Source: DATJLY01 sp035532935 (GTDB lineage Bacteria; Pseudomonadota; Alphaproteobacteria; ATCC43930; CGMCC-115725). From it: 64,000 nucleotides of DNA. The notes below the pieces were generated by a model, which saw nothing but the letters and a program-made list of their open reading frames with translations, searched no databases and was not told where the DNA came from. A program made the translations under genes and the position numbers. Below are positions 36,125 through 43,659 of this stretch, piece by piece; position 1 is the stretch's first letter, and each line of letters begins with the position of its first letter. The stretch is from the NCBI GenBank assembly GCA_035532935.1, contig DATKQE010000071.1, positions 29,478 through 93,477 on the forward strand. Direction: 5' to 3'.

Positions 36125-36880
36125 ATGCTCGAAACCGTGTGGAGATCCGCCGATCGCGACGGCAGCCGCTTGTTGCGCAGCGCCGCCGCCTTGGCGGCAG
36201 CGGTCGCGCGCCTGCCCGTTTCGCTGCGGGCGACAGCGGCGCAGGACGGGCTCGACCTGCTTGCGGTGCTCGCGGGGCTGAAGCCGCTCTGCCTCGCCGG
36301 ACGCGGCGGCGCATTCGATGCGGAATTTCGCGCGGCGCTGGTCGCGGCCGCTGCTGCGGCGTCGCTTCCCGTGCTCGAGGCCGCGCCGTGGGAGCCGCAG
36401 GCGGCGCCGGGCGTTCTGCCGGACTGGTATCGCGCCGCGACGGCCCAGCGGTGCGCCAAGATGCGCGTGCTTTATCTCTGTCGTGACGTGGGCATCCGCG
36501 ACGCCGCGGCGGCGTTGTCCGCACAGGGACGGGTGGCGGCCGCGGACGAGGCGGCGCTGCTGGGCTATCCCCTCTGCTGCGTCGTCCAGCATCATCGCCA
36601 GGCGCTCGGCCTCGAGCAGCTCACCATCGCCATGACCGCGCGCGTCGCCCAGGGCGACCCGGACCGCATGGCGCGGCTGATCGAAGCGGGCGTCGAGCCG
36701 CTGCCGGCCTCGGCCGAAGAATGGCGGGACTATCGCCGCCTCACCGCGATCGCGCCCGCGCCGGCCACCAGCGTCAACATGTGCGCGGCCTGCGCCGGCG
36801 ACGATGCGAGTCCGGCGGCGGCGCTCGCACGAAGCCATGCCGCGCTCGCGGCCGCCACCGCCTATCCGCTCCGGAATTGA
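36125..36880 (+). CDS. Cys/His-containing protein of unknown function, UbiD neighbour
   Basis: A 251-residue soluble, Ala-rich protein. The middle carries LGYPLCCVVQHH (C151, C152, H156, H157), and the C-terminal part has a CxxC (C220, C223) in MCAACAG. Other Cys residues occur at 56, 110 and 119. The GYPxCC core resembles DUF483-like sequences, but I cannot confirm it. The residue pattern suggests a metal or Fe-S site. It starts at the ATG at 36125 (earlier in-frame codons overlap the promoter) and ends three bases before the first tandem UbiD gene, so the three genes form an operon. Confidence 0.75.
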   Translation: MLETVWRSADRDGSRLLRSAAALAAAVARLPVSLRATAAQDGLDLLAVLAGLKPLCLAGRGGAFDAEFRAALVAAAAAASLPVLEAAPWEPQAAPGVLPDWYRAATAQRCAKMRVLYLCRDVGIRDAAAALSAQGRVAAADEAALLGYPLCCVVQHHRQALGLEQLTIAMTARVAQGDPDRMARLIEAGVEPLPASAEEWRDYRRLTAIAPAPATSVNMCAACAGDDASPAAALARSHAALAAATAYPLRN

Positions 36881-36883
36881 ACC

Positions 36884-38290
36884 ATGCGCGACCAGTCGAT
36901 CCGAACCCACATCGCCAATCTCGAGCAGCAGGGCGAGCTGATCCGCTTCGCCGCCGAGGTCGATCCCGATACCAACATGTCGGCGATCGCGTGGAAGAGC
37001 TTTGCCGAGCTCGGCAAGAGCTGCCTCTTCGACAACGTCAAGGGCCATCCGGGCTGGCGCGCGGTGGCCCAGATCGTCGCCAACCGCCGGAAATGGGCGA
37101 TCGCGCTCGGCGTCGAGGAGAAGGACGTGGTCGCGACGCTGGGCGAGCGCATCGCCCATCCGGTGCCGACCGCCGCGGTCGCGCGCGAGGACGCGCCGTG
37201 CAAGGAGGTCGTGATGATTGGCGACGCGGTCGATCTCGCGCGCATCCCGGCGATGTGGACATCGGAAAAGGACCCCGCGCGCTTCATTGCCGCCGGCATG
37301 TGCATCATCAAGGATCCCGAGACCGGCATCCGCAACATGTCGTTTCACCGCGCCCAGATCGTCGGCCCCGACAGCACCGGCTTCCTGATCTGTCCGCGCC
37401 AGGCGTTCAAGATTTTCGAGATGTACGGTGCGCGCGGCAAGCCGATGGAGGTGGCGATGGTGATCGGCGCGCATCCGCTCATCGCCTTCGCCGCCGGATT
37501 TGTCGCGTCCTATGGCACCGACGAGCTTACCATCGCCGGCGGGCTGCTGGGCGATCCGGTGCGGATGGTGCGGTGCGAGACAATCGACATGGAAGTGCCG
37601 GCGGACGCCGAGCTGGTGCTCGAAGGCGAGATCCATCCGGGCGAGCGCACCGAGGAAGGCCCGTTCGGCGAGGTCACCGGCACCTATGCCCAGGAAGGCT
37701 CGACGCCGCTCTTCCGCATCAAGGCGATCACGCATCGCCGCGACCCGATCTTCTATGCGATGCAATGCGGTCTGGCGCCGAGCGAGGCGCATTCGATCAT
37801 CTGCACCACCATCGAGATGAAGCTGTGGGAGCACCTGCGCGCGATCGACGGCGGCGAGCTCGAACTCCTGGACATCCGCTGCATCGGCGCGATGTCGCCG
37901 ATGATGGTGGTGGTGCAGGTGCGCCAGAAATATCCGGGCCAGGCGCGGGCCGCGCTCGTCGCCGCGCTGTCGAGCCCCTATCTCCATCCCAAATTCGCTG
38001 TCGCCGTCGATGAGGACATCGACCCGAGCGATGTCGGCCAGGTGATGTGGGCGATCGCCACGCGCACCCATGCCGCGCGCGACGTGCAGCGCGTCAACGC
38101 CGCCCGCGTCTTCACCCTCGACAACGCCTCGCCGATCGAGCCCGGCATGAGCGCCATGTACCGCGTCGGCACCAAGATGGCGATCGACGCGACGCGGCCG
38201 GTGACGGCGAGCGAGGCCGAGCGGCGCCGCTTCGACCGCGCGCTGCCGCCCAATTTCGCCGCGATCGACCTCGCCGATTACCTCGCCTGA
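36884..38290 (+). CDS. UbiD family (de)carboxylase, predicted active partner
   Basis: A 468-residue UbiD-family protein, shorter than the others in the window. N151-MSFH-R156 and E258-GPFG-E263 are present, so prFMN binding and the proton-transfer Glu residues are retained. It is closer to the protein encoded next to it than to the other three UbiD proteins: both begin QSIR, contain RPDPIFYAM-like sequence and DEDI/DEDV near the C-terminus. The start ATG is three bases after the Cys-rich gene. Reversible (de)carboxylation of an aromatic substrate is the likely reaction. Confidence 0.92.
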   Translation: MRDQSIRTHIANLEQQGELIRFAAEVDPDTNMSAIAWKSFAELGKSCLFDNVKGHPGWRAVAQIVANRRKWAIALGVEEKDVVATLGERIAHPVPTAAVAREDAPCKEVVMIGDAVDLARIPAMWTSEKDPARFIAAGMCIIKDPETGIRNMSFHRAQIVGPDSTGFLICPRQAFKIFEMYGARGKPMEVAMVIGAHPLIAFAAGFVASYGTDELTIAGGLLGDPVRMVRCETIDMEVPADAELVLEGEIHPGERTEEGPFGEVTGTYAQEGSTPLFRIKAITHRRDPIFYAMQCGLAPSEAHSIICTTIEMKLWEHLRAIDGGELELLDIRCIGAMSPMMVVVQVRQKYPGQARAALVAALSSPYLHPKFAVAVDEDIDPSDVGQVMWAIATRTHAARDVQRVNAARVFTLDNASPIEPGMSAMYRVGTKMAIDATRPVTASEAERRRFDRALPPNFAAIDLADYLA

Positions 38291-38301
38291 GGACCGCACG
38301 T

Positions 38302-39684
38302 ATGCAAGAGCAATCGATCCGCGCCCTCGTCGCCGCCCTCGACGCGACGCAGCGTCTCGCCCGGGTCGCGCGCGCGGTCGATCCGGCGACCGAACTCGCC
38401 GCCGTCGGATTGAAGGCGCATCAGGAACGCGGCCAGGCCGTGCTGTTCGAGAACGCCGGCGGATGGCGCAGCGCGGCCCAGCTTCTCGCCGACCGCGCGC
38501 AATGGGAAACGGCGCTGGGCGCGCCGCCCGAGGGGCTGCTCGCGCTGCTCGAGAAACGGCTCGGCGCGGCGGTCGCGCCGGTGATGGTCGAGGCCGCCCG
38601 CGCCCCGGTCGCGGCGCAGCGTCGCGCAGGCGATGACGTCGCGCTCGAGCGCCTGCCGATCCCATGCGCGAACGCGGACGACGCCGCGGCGCAGATGGCG
38701 GCCGTCGCGATCTCCATCGATCCCGACGACGGCGGCGATTGTCTTGGCCTGACGCGCCATCACGTGGTCGGACCCAGACAATTGAGCGTCATCGGCCTGA
38801 GCCCGGTGCTGGAACGGCTGCGGCAGCGCTGGCACCGCGACGGCAAGGCGATGCCGCTCGCCTTGGCCATGGGTCCCGATCCGGCGCTTTATCTCGCTGC
38901 TTCGCTGGGGATTTGGCGCGATGCCGACATGGCGCTCGCCGGCAGCCTTGCCGGCGCGCCGATCAAGCTCGTGCGCGCGGACGCCGGCGCGCCACCGCTG
39001 CCGGCCGAAGCCGAGCTCGTCATCAGCGGCGAGATCGCGCCGGGCGAGGCGGTGGCGGCAGGGCGTCTTGCGACCGTGTTCGGCACCGCGGCCGCCGCCG
39101 GGGCGGTGCCGCTGTTCACCGCGCGCACGCTCATGTGCCGCGCCGATCCGATCTTCTATGCGATGCATGTCGGCGCACCTGGCGATCTTGCGGCGACGCT
39201 GGCGCTCGCTGCCGAAGTGCTGGTCGCCGCGCATATCCGCAACATCGAGGGCGGCCTCGATTTCATCGACATCCGCGTGCCGCCGCAGGCGGGCGGCCAG
39301 GTGGTGGTGGTGAAGCTGCGCGGCCGCATGGAGGGGCAGACCAAGACCGCCCTGATGGGCGCGCTGTCGGGCATCGCCAACCGGTTCAAGCTCGCGGTCG
39401 CGGTCGACGAGGATGTGAATGCGGCCGATCTGCGCGACGTGTTCTGGTCGATCGCGAGTCGAACCCATGCCGAACGCGATGTCAGCATGATCGATGGCCT
39501 GCGGACGCATCCCCACGATTATGCCGTGCCCGCCGATGCCGGCGGCGCGCGCGTCGGCACGCGCTGGTTCATCGATTCGACCATGCCGCCACTGACCCAG
39601 CCGAAGGCGCGCGAGGATTTCGCCCGCGCCATTCCCAAGAACCTTGCCGCGACCGACCTCGCCGCCTTCCTGCCGCAGCCTTAG
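38302..39684 (+). CDS. UbiD-like protein lacking catalytic residues
   Basis: A 460-residue paralogue of the preceding protein, 11 bases downstream. Aligning by eye, E258-GPFG-E263 of the upstream protein becomes A253-GRLA-T258, so both catalytic Glu are lost. The prFMN/metal Asn becomes Cys147 while Arg152 is retained (CLGLTR). Flanking sequence (PLFTARTLMCRADPIFYAM, VAVDEDVNAADLRDVFWSIASRTHAERDV) remains well conserved and codon use is normal, so it is not a decaying gene. The most economical reading is a non-catalytic partner subunit of the upstream UbiD; PpcA/PpcB of phenylphosphate carboxylase are a precedent for paired UbiD-like subunits. Confidence 0.9.
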   Translation: MQEQSIRALVAALDATQRLARVARAVDPATELAAVGLKAHQERGQAVLFENAGGWRSAAQLLADRAQWETALGAPPEGLLALLEKRLGAAVAPVMVEAARAPVAAQRRAGDDVALERLPIPCANADDAAAQMAAVAISIDPDDGGDCLGLTRHHVVGPRQLSVIGLSPVLERLRQRWHRDGKAMPLALAMGPDPALYLAASLGIWRDADMALAGSLAGAPIKLVRADAGAPPLPAEAELVISGEIAPGEAVAAGRLATVFGTAAAAGAVPLFTARTLMCRADPIFYAMHVGAPGDLAATLALAAEVLVAAHIRNIEGGLDFIDIRVPPQAGGQVVVVKLRGRMEGQTKTALMGALSGIANRFKLAVAVDEDVNAADLRDVFWSIASRTHAERDVSMIDGLRTHPHDYAVPADAGGARVGTRWFIDSTMPPLTQPKAREDFARAIPKNLAATDLAAFLPQP

Positions 39685-39691
39685 CCGTCGC

Positions 39692-40705
39692 TCAAGTCTT
39701 CATCACCGCGTCGACGAATTGGTTGGTGTAGAGCGTCGTCGGGTCCTTGACGTCGGCGATGCCGACCTGGTGCAGCGCGTCGGTGGCGCGCTGCCACAAC
39801 GGCGGAACGTTGCGCAGCAGGTTCTGCCGGCCCTCGGCGAGCCAGAGCTGCTGCATGAATGCCTTCTGCACCGCGACCACCGCATCGAGTTGGTTCATGC
39901 GGGGAATGTCGAAATCCTTGGCGGCGCGCCGAAAGATGGGCGCGAGCGGCGCGGTCATCAGCTCCTGGACCGAGGCCTTCATGGCGCGCATGACGCGCAT
40001 GACCAGGTCGGGCTTCGTCGCGATCATCTCGCGCGTGGTGTAGTAGAGCGCGCCCGGCGCCGGCATCACGTCGTCGATATCGAGGAAGGCGAGCTTCTGT
40101 CCCGAGCGCTGGAGCGTGACGGCGACCTGGAAATTGCAGATGAAGCAGTCGATGCGGCCCTTGCGCATCAGCTCGACCTCGCCCGGACTGTTGCCGGTGC
40201 TCACGCGGGTGACGACGTTCTTGGGCAGGCCCGCCTTGAGCAGCACGACGTCGACCATGGTCTCCGACAGCCCGCCGACCGAGATCACGCCGATGGTCTT
40301 GCCCTTGAGATCGGCGCCGCTGTGCACCGGCTTCTCGGCCAGGCTGACGATGTGGAAGCCGACCCGCTGCGACAGCGAGGCGAAGGCCTTGAGCGGCGCG
40401 CCCTTGGCGCCGACCGCGCGGATGAAATCGACGCTGGCGATGTAGCCGAATTGCGCCTGGCCGCCGAGCACGAGCTCGAACGCGGCGGCGCTGCCGGGTG
40501 GCCCCAGCACCTTGCAGGCCAAGCCCTCCCTGGCGAAATGCCCGCCGGAATAGGCATTCATGATGTCGATGAAGGTGGGATCGAAACGCAGCGGCGTGGT
40601 GAAGGCAATGGTGTCGGCGGCCCTGGCGCGACCGATGAAGGCGGGCAGGCCGAAAGCCGCGCCGGTCGCGGCCGCACCCGAAAGAAACTCGCGTCGCAGC
40701 GTCAT
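39692..40705 (-). CDS. ABC transporter substrate-binding protein (NMT1/SsuA type) with Tat-like signal
   Basis: A 337-residue periplasmic binding protein of the NitT/TauT family. The N-terminus RREFLSGAAATGAAFGLPA with ARA cleavage site is a twin-arginine-type signal, unlike the Sec signal of the binding protein at 5159. The mature region includes FAREGLACKVLGPPG and LKGKTIGVISVGGLSE. There is no permease or ATPase gene nearby. It is convergent with the degenerate UbiD gene (seven bases between stops). Confidence 0.87.
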   Translation of the reverse strand: MTLRREFLSGAAATGAAFGLPAFIGRARAADTIAFTTPLRFDPTFIDIMNAYSGGHFAREGLACKVLGPPGSAAAFELVLGGQAQFGYIASVDFIRAVGAKGAPLKAFASLSQRVGFHIVSLAEKPVHSGADLKGKTIGVISVGGLSETMVDVVLLKAGLPKNVVTRVSTGNSPGEVELMRKGRIDCFICNFQVAVTLQRSGQKLAFLDIDDVMPAPGALYYTTREMIATKPDLVMRVMRAMKASVQELMTAPLAPIFRRAAKDFDIPRMNQLDAVVAVQKAFMQQLWLAEGRQNLLRNVPPLWQRATDALHQVGIADVKDPTTLYTNQFVDAVMKT

Positions 40706-40889
40706 CTTGCACTCCCTCCATAAGGCTTCGCCTTGCCGGCGTCGCCGGGTCGGACCGGACAGGGCGGCCCCCCTTAGCCGCGATCATCGCCGAGAAACGC
40801 CACGGCGCCAATGCCCGCGCAACGGCCGCCTTCGGTTGCGCGCCAGACCTCGTCTCGGCTAGGCTCGGCGCCCCGCACGGAGCGGGGCC

Positions 40890-40979
40890 GGAGGGGTGGC
40901 CGAGCGGTCTAAGGCGCACGCCTGGAGAGCGTGTATAGGGGCAACTCTATCGCGGGTTCGAATCCCGCTCCCTCCGCCA
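40890..40979 (+). tRNA. tRNA-Ser (anticodon GGA)
   Basis: A 90-base tRNA with the CCA end encoded. Acceptor stem 40890-40896 pairs with 40969-40975, the discriminator G is at 40976, and CCA is at 40977-40979. The anticodon stem CACGC/GCGTG encloses a loop with GGA at 40924-40926. The variable arm (40934-40951) is long, as in class II serine tRNAs, and the T arm is GCGGG-TTCGAAT-CCCGC. It reads UCC and UCU codons. A perfect 6-bp GC hairpin (40871-40887, loop ACGGA) sits just before the 5' end. Confidence 0.96.
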
Positions 40980-41072
40980 CTTCAGTACAGAACTGGGCAC
41001 GCCGGGCGTGAGCGGCAGGTGGAACGGCCGATTTCTACGCCAGACCATCCTTCCCCTTCCCGGTGACAGAGA

Positions 41073-41381
41073 TCACGCCGCGGCACCGATTGGCTTCGCG
41101 CGCTCGATCCGCTCGCGCTCGCGGGGACTGTTCATCGCCTCCCACAAATCGCTGCGGCGCTGCACGTTGAGCCAGAAGTCAGGGCTATTGCCGAACACGC
41201 GCGCGAGGATGAGTGCGGTCGCTGCCGTCACGTTCCGGCGATTGTTGCACAACTCGTTGACGTGCTTGCGCTGCACGCCCATTGCCTCGGCCAGTACGGT
41301 CTGCGTCAGCCCCATGGGCTGCATGAACTCCTCGACAAGAATTTCGCCGACCGTCGCCGGCTTGCGCTTCGTTGTCAGCAT
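41073..41381 (-). CDS. higA: HigA-type antitoxin (XRE-family HTH)
   Basis: A 102-residue antitoxin. The HTH lies in LTQTVLAEAMGVQRKHVNEL (about 25-44), with the conserved preceding stretch VGEILVEEFMQPMG, as in HigA/VapI proteins. It binds the toxin and represses the operon. The ATG at 41381 has GAGG seven bases upstream. An alternative ATG at 41393 overlapping the toxin stop would add four residues. Downstream of higB in the usual toxin-first order. Confidence 0.9.
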   Translation of the reverse strand: MLTTKRKPATVGEILVEEFMQPMGLTQTVLAEAMGVQRKHVNELCNNRRNVTAATALILARVFGNSPDFWLNVQRRSDLWEAMNSPRERERIERAKPIGAAA

Positions 41382-41389
41382 GGTTCGCC

Positions 41390-41686
41390 TCATCGGTAGC
41401 TGTGGTCGTCGAGATAGACGCCTTCTGCCTCGCCGCGGCTCCCGTCCCACCGGAAGATCAGCCGCCACTGACTGTTGACGCGGATCGAGTGGAACCCCGC
41501 CAGACTACCGCGCAGCTTCTCGAAATGATTGCTGGGCGGGACCCGCAAGTCCTGATCGGTCGTCGCGTCGTCGATCATCTGGAGCTTGCGGAAGAGCCGG
41601 CTTTCGAGGTCGGACGGGATGTGCCGCGGCCGCGTGTCCTCGACGAAGAACGCGCGCAGCCACTCGTCCCGAAAGCTCACGATCAT
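41390..41686 (-). CDS. higB: HigB-type toxin (RelE/ParE superfamily)
   Basis: A 98-residue RelE-fold mRNA interferase. MIVSFRDEWLRAFF, the LRVPPSNHFEKLRGSLAGFHSI-type core (with LRVPPSNHFEKLRG at about 57-70) and the C-terminal VNSQWRLIFRW match HigB. The catalytic surface residues of the family (Asn/Arg/Trp near 76-82) are present. The ATG at 41686 is followed by the whole domain; upstream frame has no similarity. Toxin is encoded first and antitoxin second, typical of higBA. Confidence 0.92.
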   Translation of the reverse strand: MIVSFRDEWLRAFFVEDTRPRHIPSDLESRLFRKLQMIDDATTDQDLRVPPSNHFEKLRGSLAGFHSIRVNSQWRLIFRWDGSRGEAEGVYLDDHSYR

Positions 41687-41709
41687 CCGGTCGTTCCATT
41701 CTGTGTAAC

Positions 41710-41738
41710 TATGTACCACTCTTCGGTACAAATCGCAA
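41710..41738 (-). promoter_or_regulatory. higBA promoter and HigA operator
   Basis: On the minus strand TTGCGA (41738-41733), a 17-base spacer and TACATA (41715-41710). The spacer and -10 are covered by the inverted repeat TGTACC-N7-GGTACA (41712-41730). That is the expected place for autorepression by HigA. The toxin ATG is 24 bases past the -10. Confidence 0.7.
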
Positions 41739-42081
41739 CGGTGGAAGGCTAAATCGCGGTGGCTGAGACCCGGATCACTGATATCATTGAGCTTTGAGCT
41801 TTCGGCCGGAAGCGACAGAGGGGGTGTTCTGCGGGAGGCGCAAAACCTCAATTAATCCAATCAGATGCGCCCGACCGACGGCAGGCGCTTTTCCTTTGCC
41901 GCCCAGGGCATGGGGCCTCGCTGAGCCGTCAATCTGGCTCACCAGTACGGTGCACGACGACCACCGCATGCGATACGCTCCCGTGTTTCAACGACGGATG
42001 TGCGTTGCTGCCAGTATTGCGGACACCAACGCAATGTGTATGAGGACCGGCGACAGTTCGATTAAGGGGGAATGATCAGCT
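41739..42081. other. Gene-free stretch in the tRNA-Ser island
   Basis: About 340 bases between the higBA promoter and the next gene. I see no gene. It is lower in GC than the chromosome, with a short tandem GAGCTTT repeat near 41790 and no recognisable element. Confidence 0.5.
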
Positions 42082-42654
42082 ATGCAGCCGGAAATAGCGT
42101 CGCTACATGAACGGATGAAGCAAGGCGGCGATTGGCGGGCATTTCGAGACGAGATTGCTTCATTGCATGCTGGCGCGACGACCGAGGAAGAATACGTGAC
42201 CCTACTTGAAGCGCATCGCGATTTGATTGCGGTCGGCAAACACGCCTATGACGAAGAAACCTACGCGAAACTTCTTCCAATCACCGCAGCCGAGTACAAA
42301 ATGTTCCTTAACAAAGAGAGCATGGAAGACGGCATAATCAATCCGGTTCTGTTAGAACGTGTGACGCGCAGGGAAGTCGAGGCGGGCCGGTTGGACCCCG
42401 ACGACGATTTCAGGAAGCTTGCGGTCGCTGGCGCATCGGTCTTGGGCGACTCGGCGGAACTCAAGGCACGCCGTTGCAAGCAAGGTGATTACTTCTTCTA
42501 CGGCATGGCTGGCGCTGCGATCCTTGCGTTCGGGTTCATCCAAATTAGTGTTTCACCGCTATGGCTCATCGCGCTTGGTTTGTTGCTCGGATGGTTCTTC
42601 AACGAACGTGAGCGCAAGCGGATCAAGAGCGATGTTGCAGCGCGCCGCGTCTAG
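42082..42654 (+). CDS. Two-helix membrane protein of unknown function (island gene)
   Basis: A 190-residue protein. The first 130 residues are acidic and helical (ASLHERMKQGG, TTEEEYVTLLEAHRDL) and lie in the cytoplasm. Two hydrophobic segments at about 141-155 and 158-172 (GAAILAFGFIQISV, PLWLIALGLLLGWF) are followed by a basic tail. GC content and codon use are visibly lower than in neighbours (for example TTA, AAA and GAA codons are common), suggesting recent transfer. A GGGGGA ribosome site lies about ten bases upstream. No family recognised. Confidence 0.75.
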   Translation: MQPEIASLHERMKQGGDWRAFRDEIASLHAGATTEEEYVTLLEAHRDLIAVGKHAYDEETYAKLLPITAAEYKMFLNKESMEDGIINPVLLERVTRREVEAGRLDPDDDFRKLAVAGASVLGDSAELKARRCKQGDYFFYGMAGAAILAFGFIQISVSPLWLIALGLLLGWFFNERERKRIKSDVAARRV

Positions 42655-42777
42655 CTTTGCCGCTCCCGACCAGGGTACTGTCATCGGGCTATAGCGTAGA
42701 CCTAGTGCTCACCATCATCGGTCGTGGCCCGCCATTCCCACGCCACAGCATTCCACAGCCGTCCGTCGCCCTCGAGG

Positions 42778-42897
42778 CTACAGACTACGAATACCGCCGA
42801 CTGCAACCGCGCCGCCGATGAGGAGCGCCACAACGGGATCGATGACCATCCATCCTGTCGCGAGAACGCAAACCGCCGCGGCGACTACGCCAGCGCG
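42778..42897 (-). pseudogene. Cation diffusion facilitator (CDF) remnant
   Basis: On the minus strand the frame ending with TAG at 42778-42780 reads GVVAAAVCVLATGWMVIDP, then VVALLIGGAVAVGGIRSL. This is the TM5-TM6 region of CDF/CzcD-type transporters, whose GW-x-x-x-DP motif is highly characteristic. Nothing else of the transporter is present. It overlaps the end of the marR gene in another frame, so it may have contributed that gene's stop codon. Confidence 0.7.
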
Positions 42898-43331
42898 CGC
42901 AGATCGGCGCGCAGACGGTTGGGGTCGGAGCCGGCGAGCGGGCGCTCGATCGCGGCGTGGGTGCGCTGCCAGACCGGAAAGGCGGCGACCAGGAGGGCCT
43001 GGCCCTCGGGTGTCAGCACCAGGCGGCGGCTGCGCTTGTCGGCGTCGTCCACCCTCACCCGCACCAGCCCGCGCCGTTCGAGCGGCTTGAGATTGGCGGT
43101 GAGCGTGGTGCGATCGACGGCGAGGAGCGCCGATACGCTGCGGATGGTCGGCGGCTCGGGGCGGTTGAGCGCCATCAGCAGCGAGAACTGGTTGTTGGTC
43201 AGCCCCAGCGGCCGCAGCGCCGCATCGAAGTGCCGCGCTACCGACCGCGCCGCCCGTTGCAGATGCAGGCATAGACAAGTGTCCCGCACGTGGATCGTGA
43301 CGGCGTGGGGCAGCGCCTCGCGGTTTGACAT
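42885..43331 (-). CDS. MarR family transcriptional regulator
   Basis: A 148-residue winged-helix regulator. The recognition region is SVSALLAVDRTTLTANLKPLERRG (about 65-88; split here as ALLAVDRTTLTANLKPLE), and the wing contains DDADKRSRRLVLTPEG. Three Cys near residues 19-21 (DTCLCLHLQRAAR) may sense oxidants. It is divergent from the ThiS-like gene with only 47 bases between starts. Its own ATG falls close to the predicted +1, so its mRNA may be leaderless. It probably represses both directions through the palindrome at 43343-43354. Confidence 0.92.
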   Translation of the reverse strand: MSNREALPHAVTIHVRDTCLCLHLQRAARSVARHFDAALRPLGLTNNQFSLLMALNRPEPPTIRSVSALLAVDRTTLTANLKPLERRGLVRVRVDDADKRSRRLVLTPEGQALLVAAFPVWQRTHAAIERPLAGSDPNRLRADLRALA

Positions 43332-43353
43332 GACGCCATAATGTTGATATCAA
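43325..43353 (+). promoter_or_regulatory. Promoter of the ThiS-like/propeller/hydrolase genes
   Basis: TTGACA (43325-43330), a 17-base spacer and TATCAA (43348-43353); the -10 lies within the palindrome. The start ATG is at 43379 after GGAGGGG. Confidence 0.65.
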
Positions 43354-43365
43354 CGTAACTGTCAA
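43338..43365 (-). promoter_or_regulatory. Divergent promoter of marR
   Basis: On the minus strand TTGACA (43365-43360), a 16-base spacer and CATTAT (43343-43338). The expected +1 is close to 43331, the A of the marR ATG, and no ribosome site precedes it. Confidence 0.6.
43343..43354. promoter_or_regulatory. MarR-type operator palindrome
   Basis: GTTGATATCAAC, a perfect 12-base palindrome of the kind bound by MarR-family proteins. It overlaps the -10 of the rightward promoter and the spacer of the leftward one. Confidence 0.7.
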
Positions 43366-43378
43366 GATCGGAGGGGCG

Positions 43379-43648
43379 ATGGCGACGGTCTCGTTCACAC
43401 GCGCCTTGCAACGCTTCCTGCCCGCGCCGGTGGCGGACGTGCCCGGCGCGACGGTCGGCGATGCGCTCGCCGGCGTGTTCGCGTCGCGTCCGGGGCTGCG
43501 CGGCTACGTGCTCGACGACCAGGGCGCGCTGCGCCGGCATGTCGCGGTCTACGTCAATGGCGCGCCGATCCGCGACCGTGCCGGGCTCGGCGATCCGGTC
43601 GAACCGCATGACAACATCTACGTCTTCCAGGCGTTGACCGGTGGGTGA
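43379..43648 (+). CDS. ThiS/MoaD-like ubiquitin-fold sulfur carrier
   Basis: An 89-residue beta-grasp protein. It has the family fold pattern (VAVYVNGAPIRD near 61-72, PVEPHDNIYVFQALTGG at the end) and ends exactly with Gly-Gly, the residues adenylated and thiocarboxylated in MoaD and ThiS. No moaE, thiG, thiF or E1-like gene is adjacent. Its four-base overlap with an alternative GTG start of the propeller gene indicates coupling. Role unknown: it may deliver sulfur to an as yet unnamed product or be a small-protein partner. Confidence 0.85.
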   Translation: MATVSFTRALQRFLPAPVADVPGATVGDALAGVFASRPGLRGYVLDDQGALRRHVAVYVNGAPIRDRAGLGDPVEPHDNIYVFQALTGG

Positions 43649-43659
43649 GGGAGGAGAGG

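Noticed and set aside
36020..38665. Long minus-strand open frame antisense to the tandem UbiD genes
   Set aside because: Shadow frame; the tandem UbiD genes on the plus strand are clear.
40980..43330. Duplicated tRNA-Ser 3' end as an integration site
   Set aside because: I looked for a second copy of the TTCGAATCCC/CCCTCCGCCA end downstream and found none.
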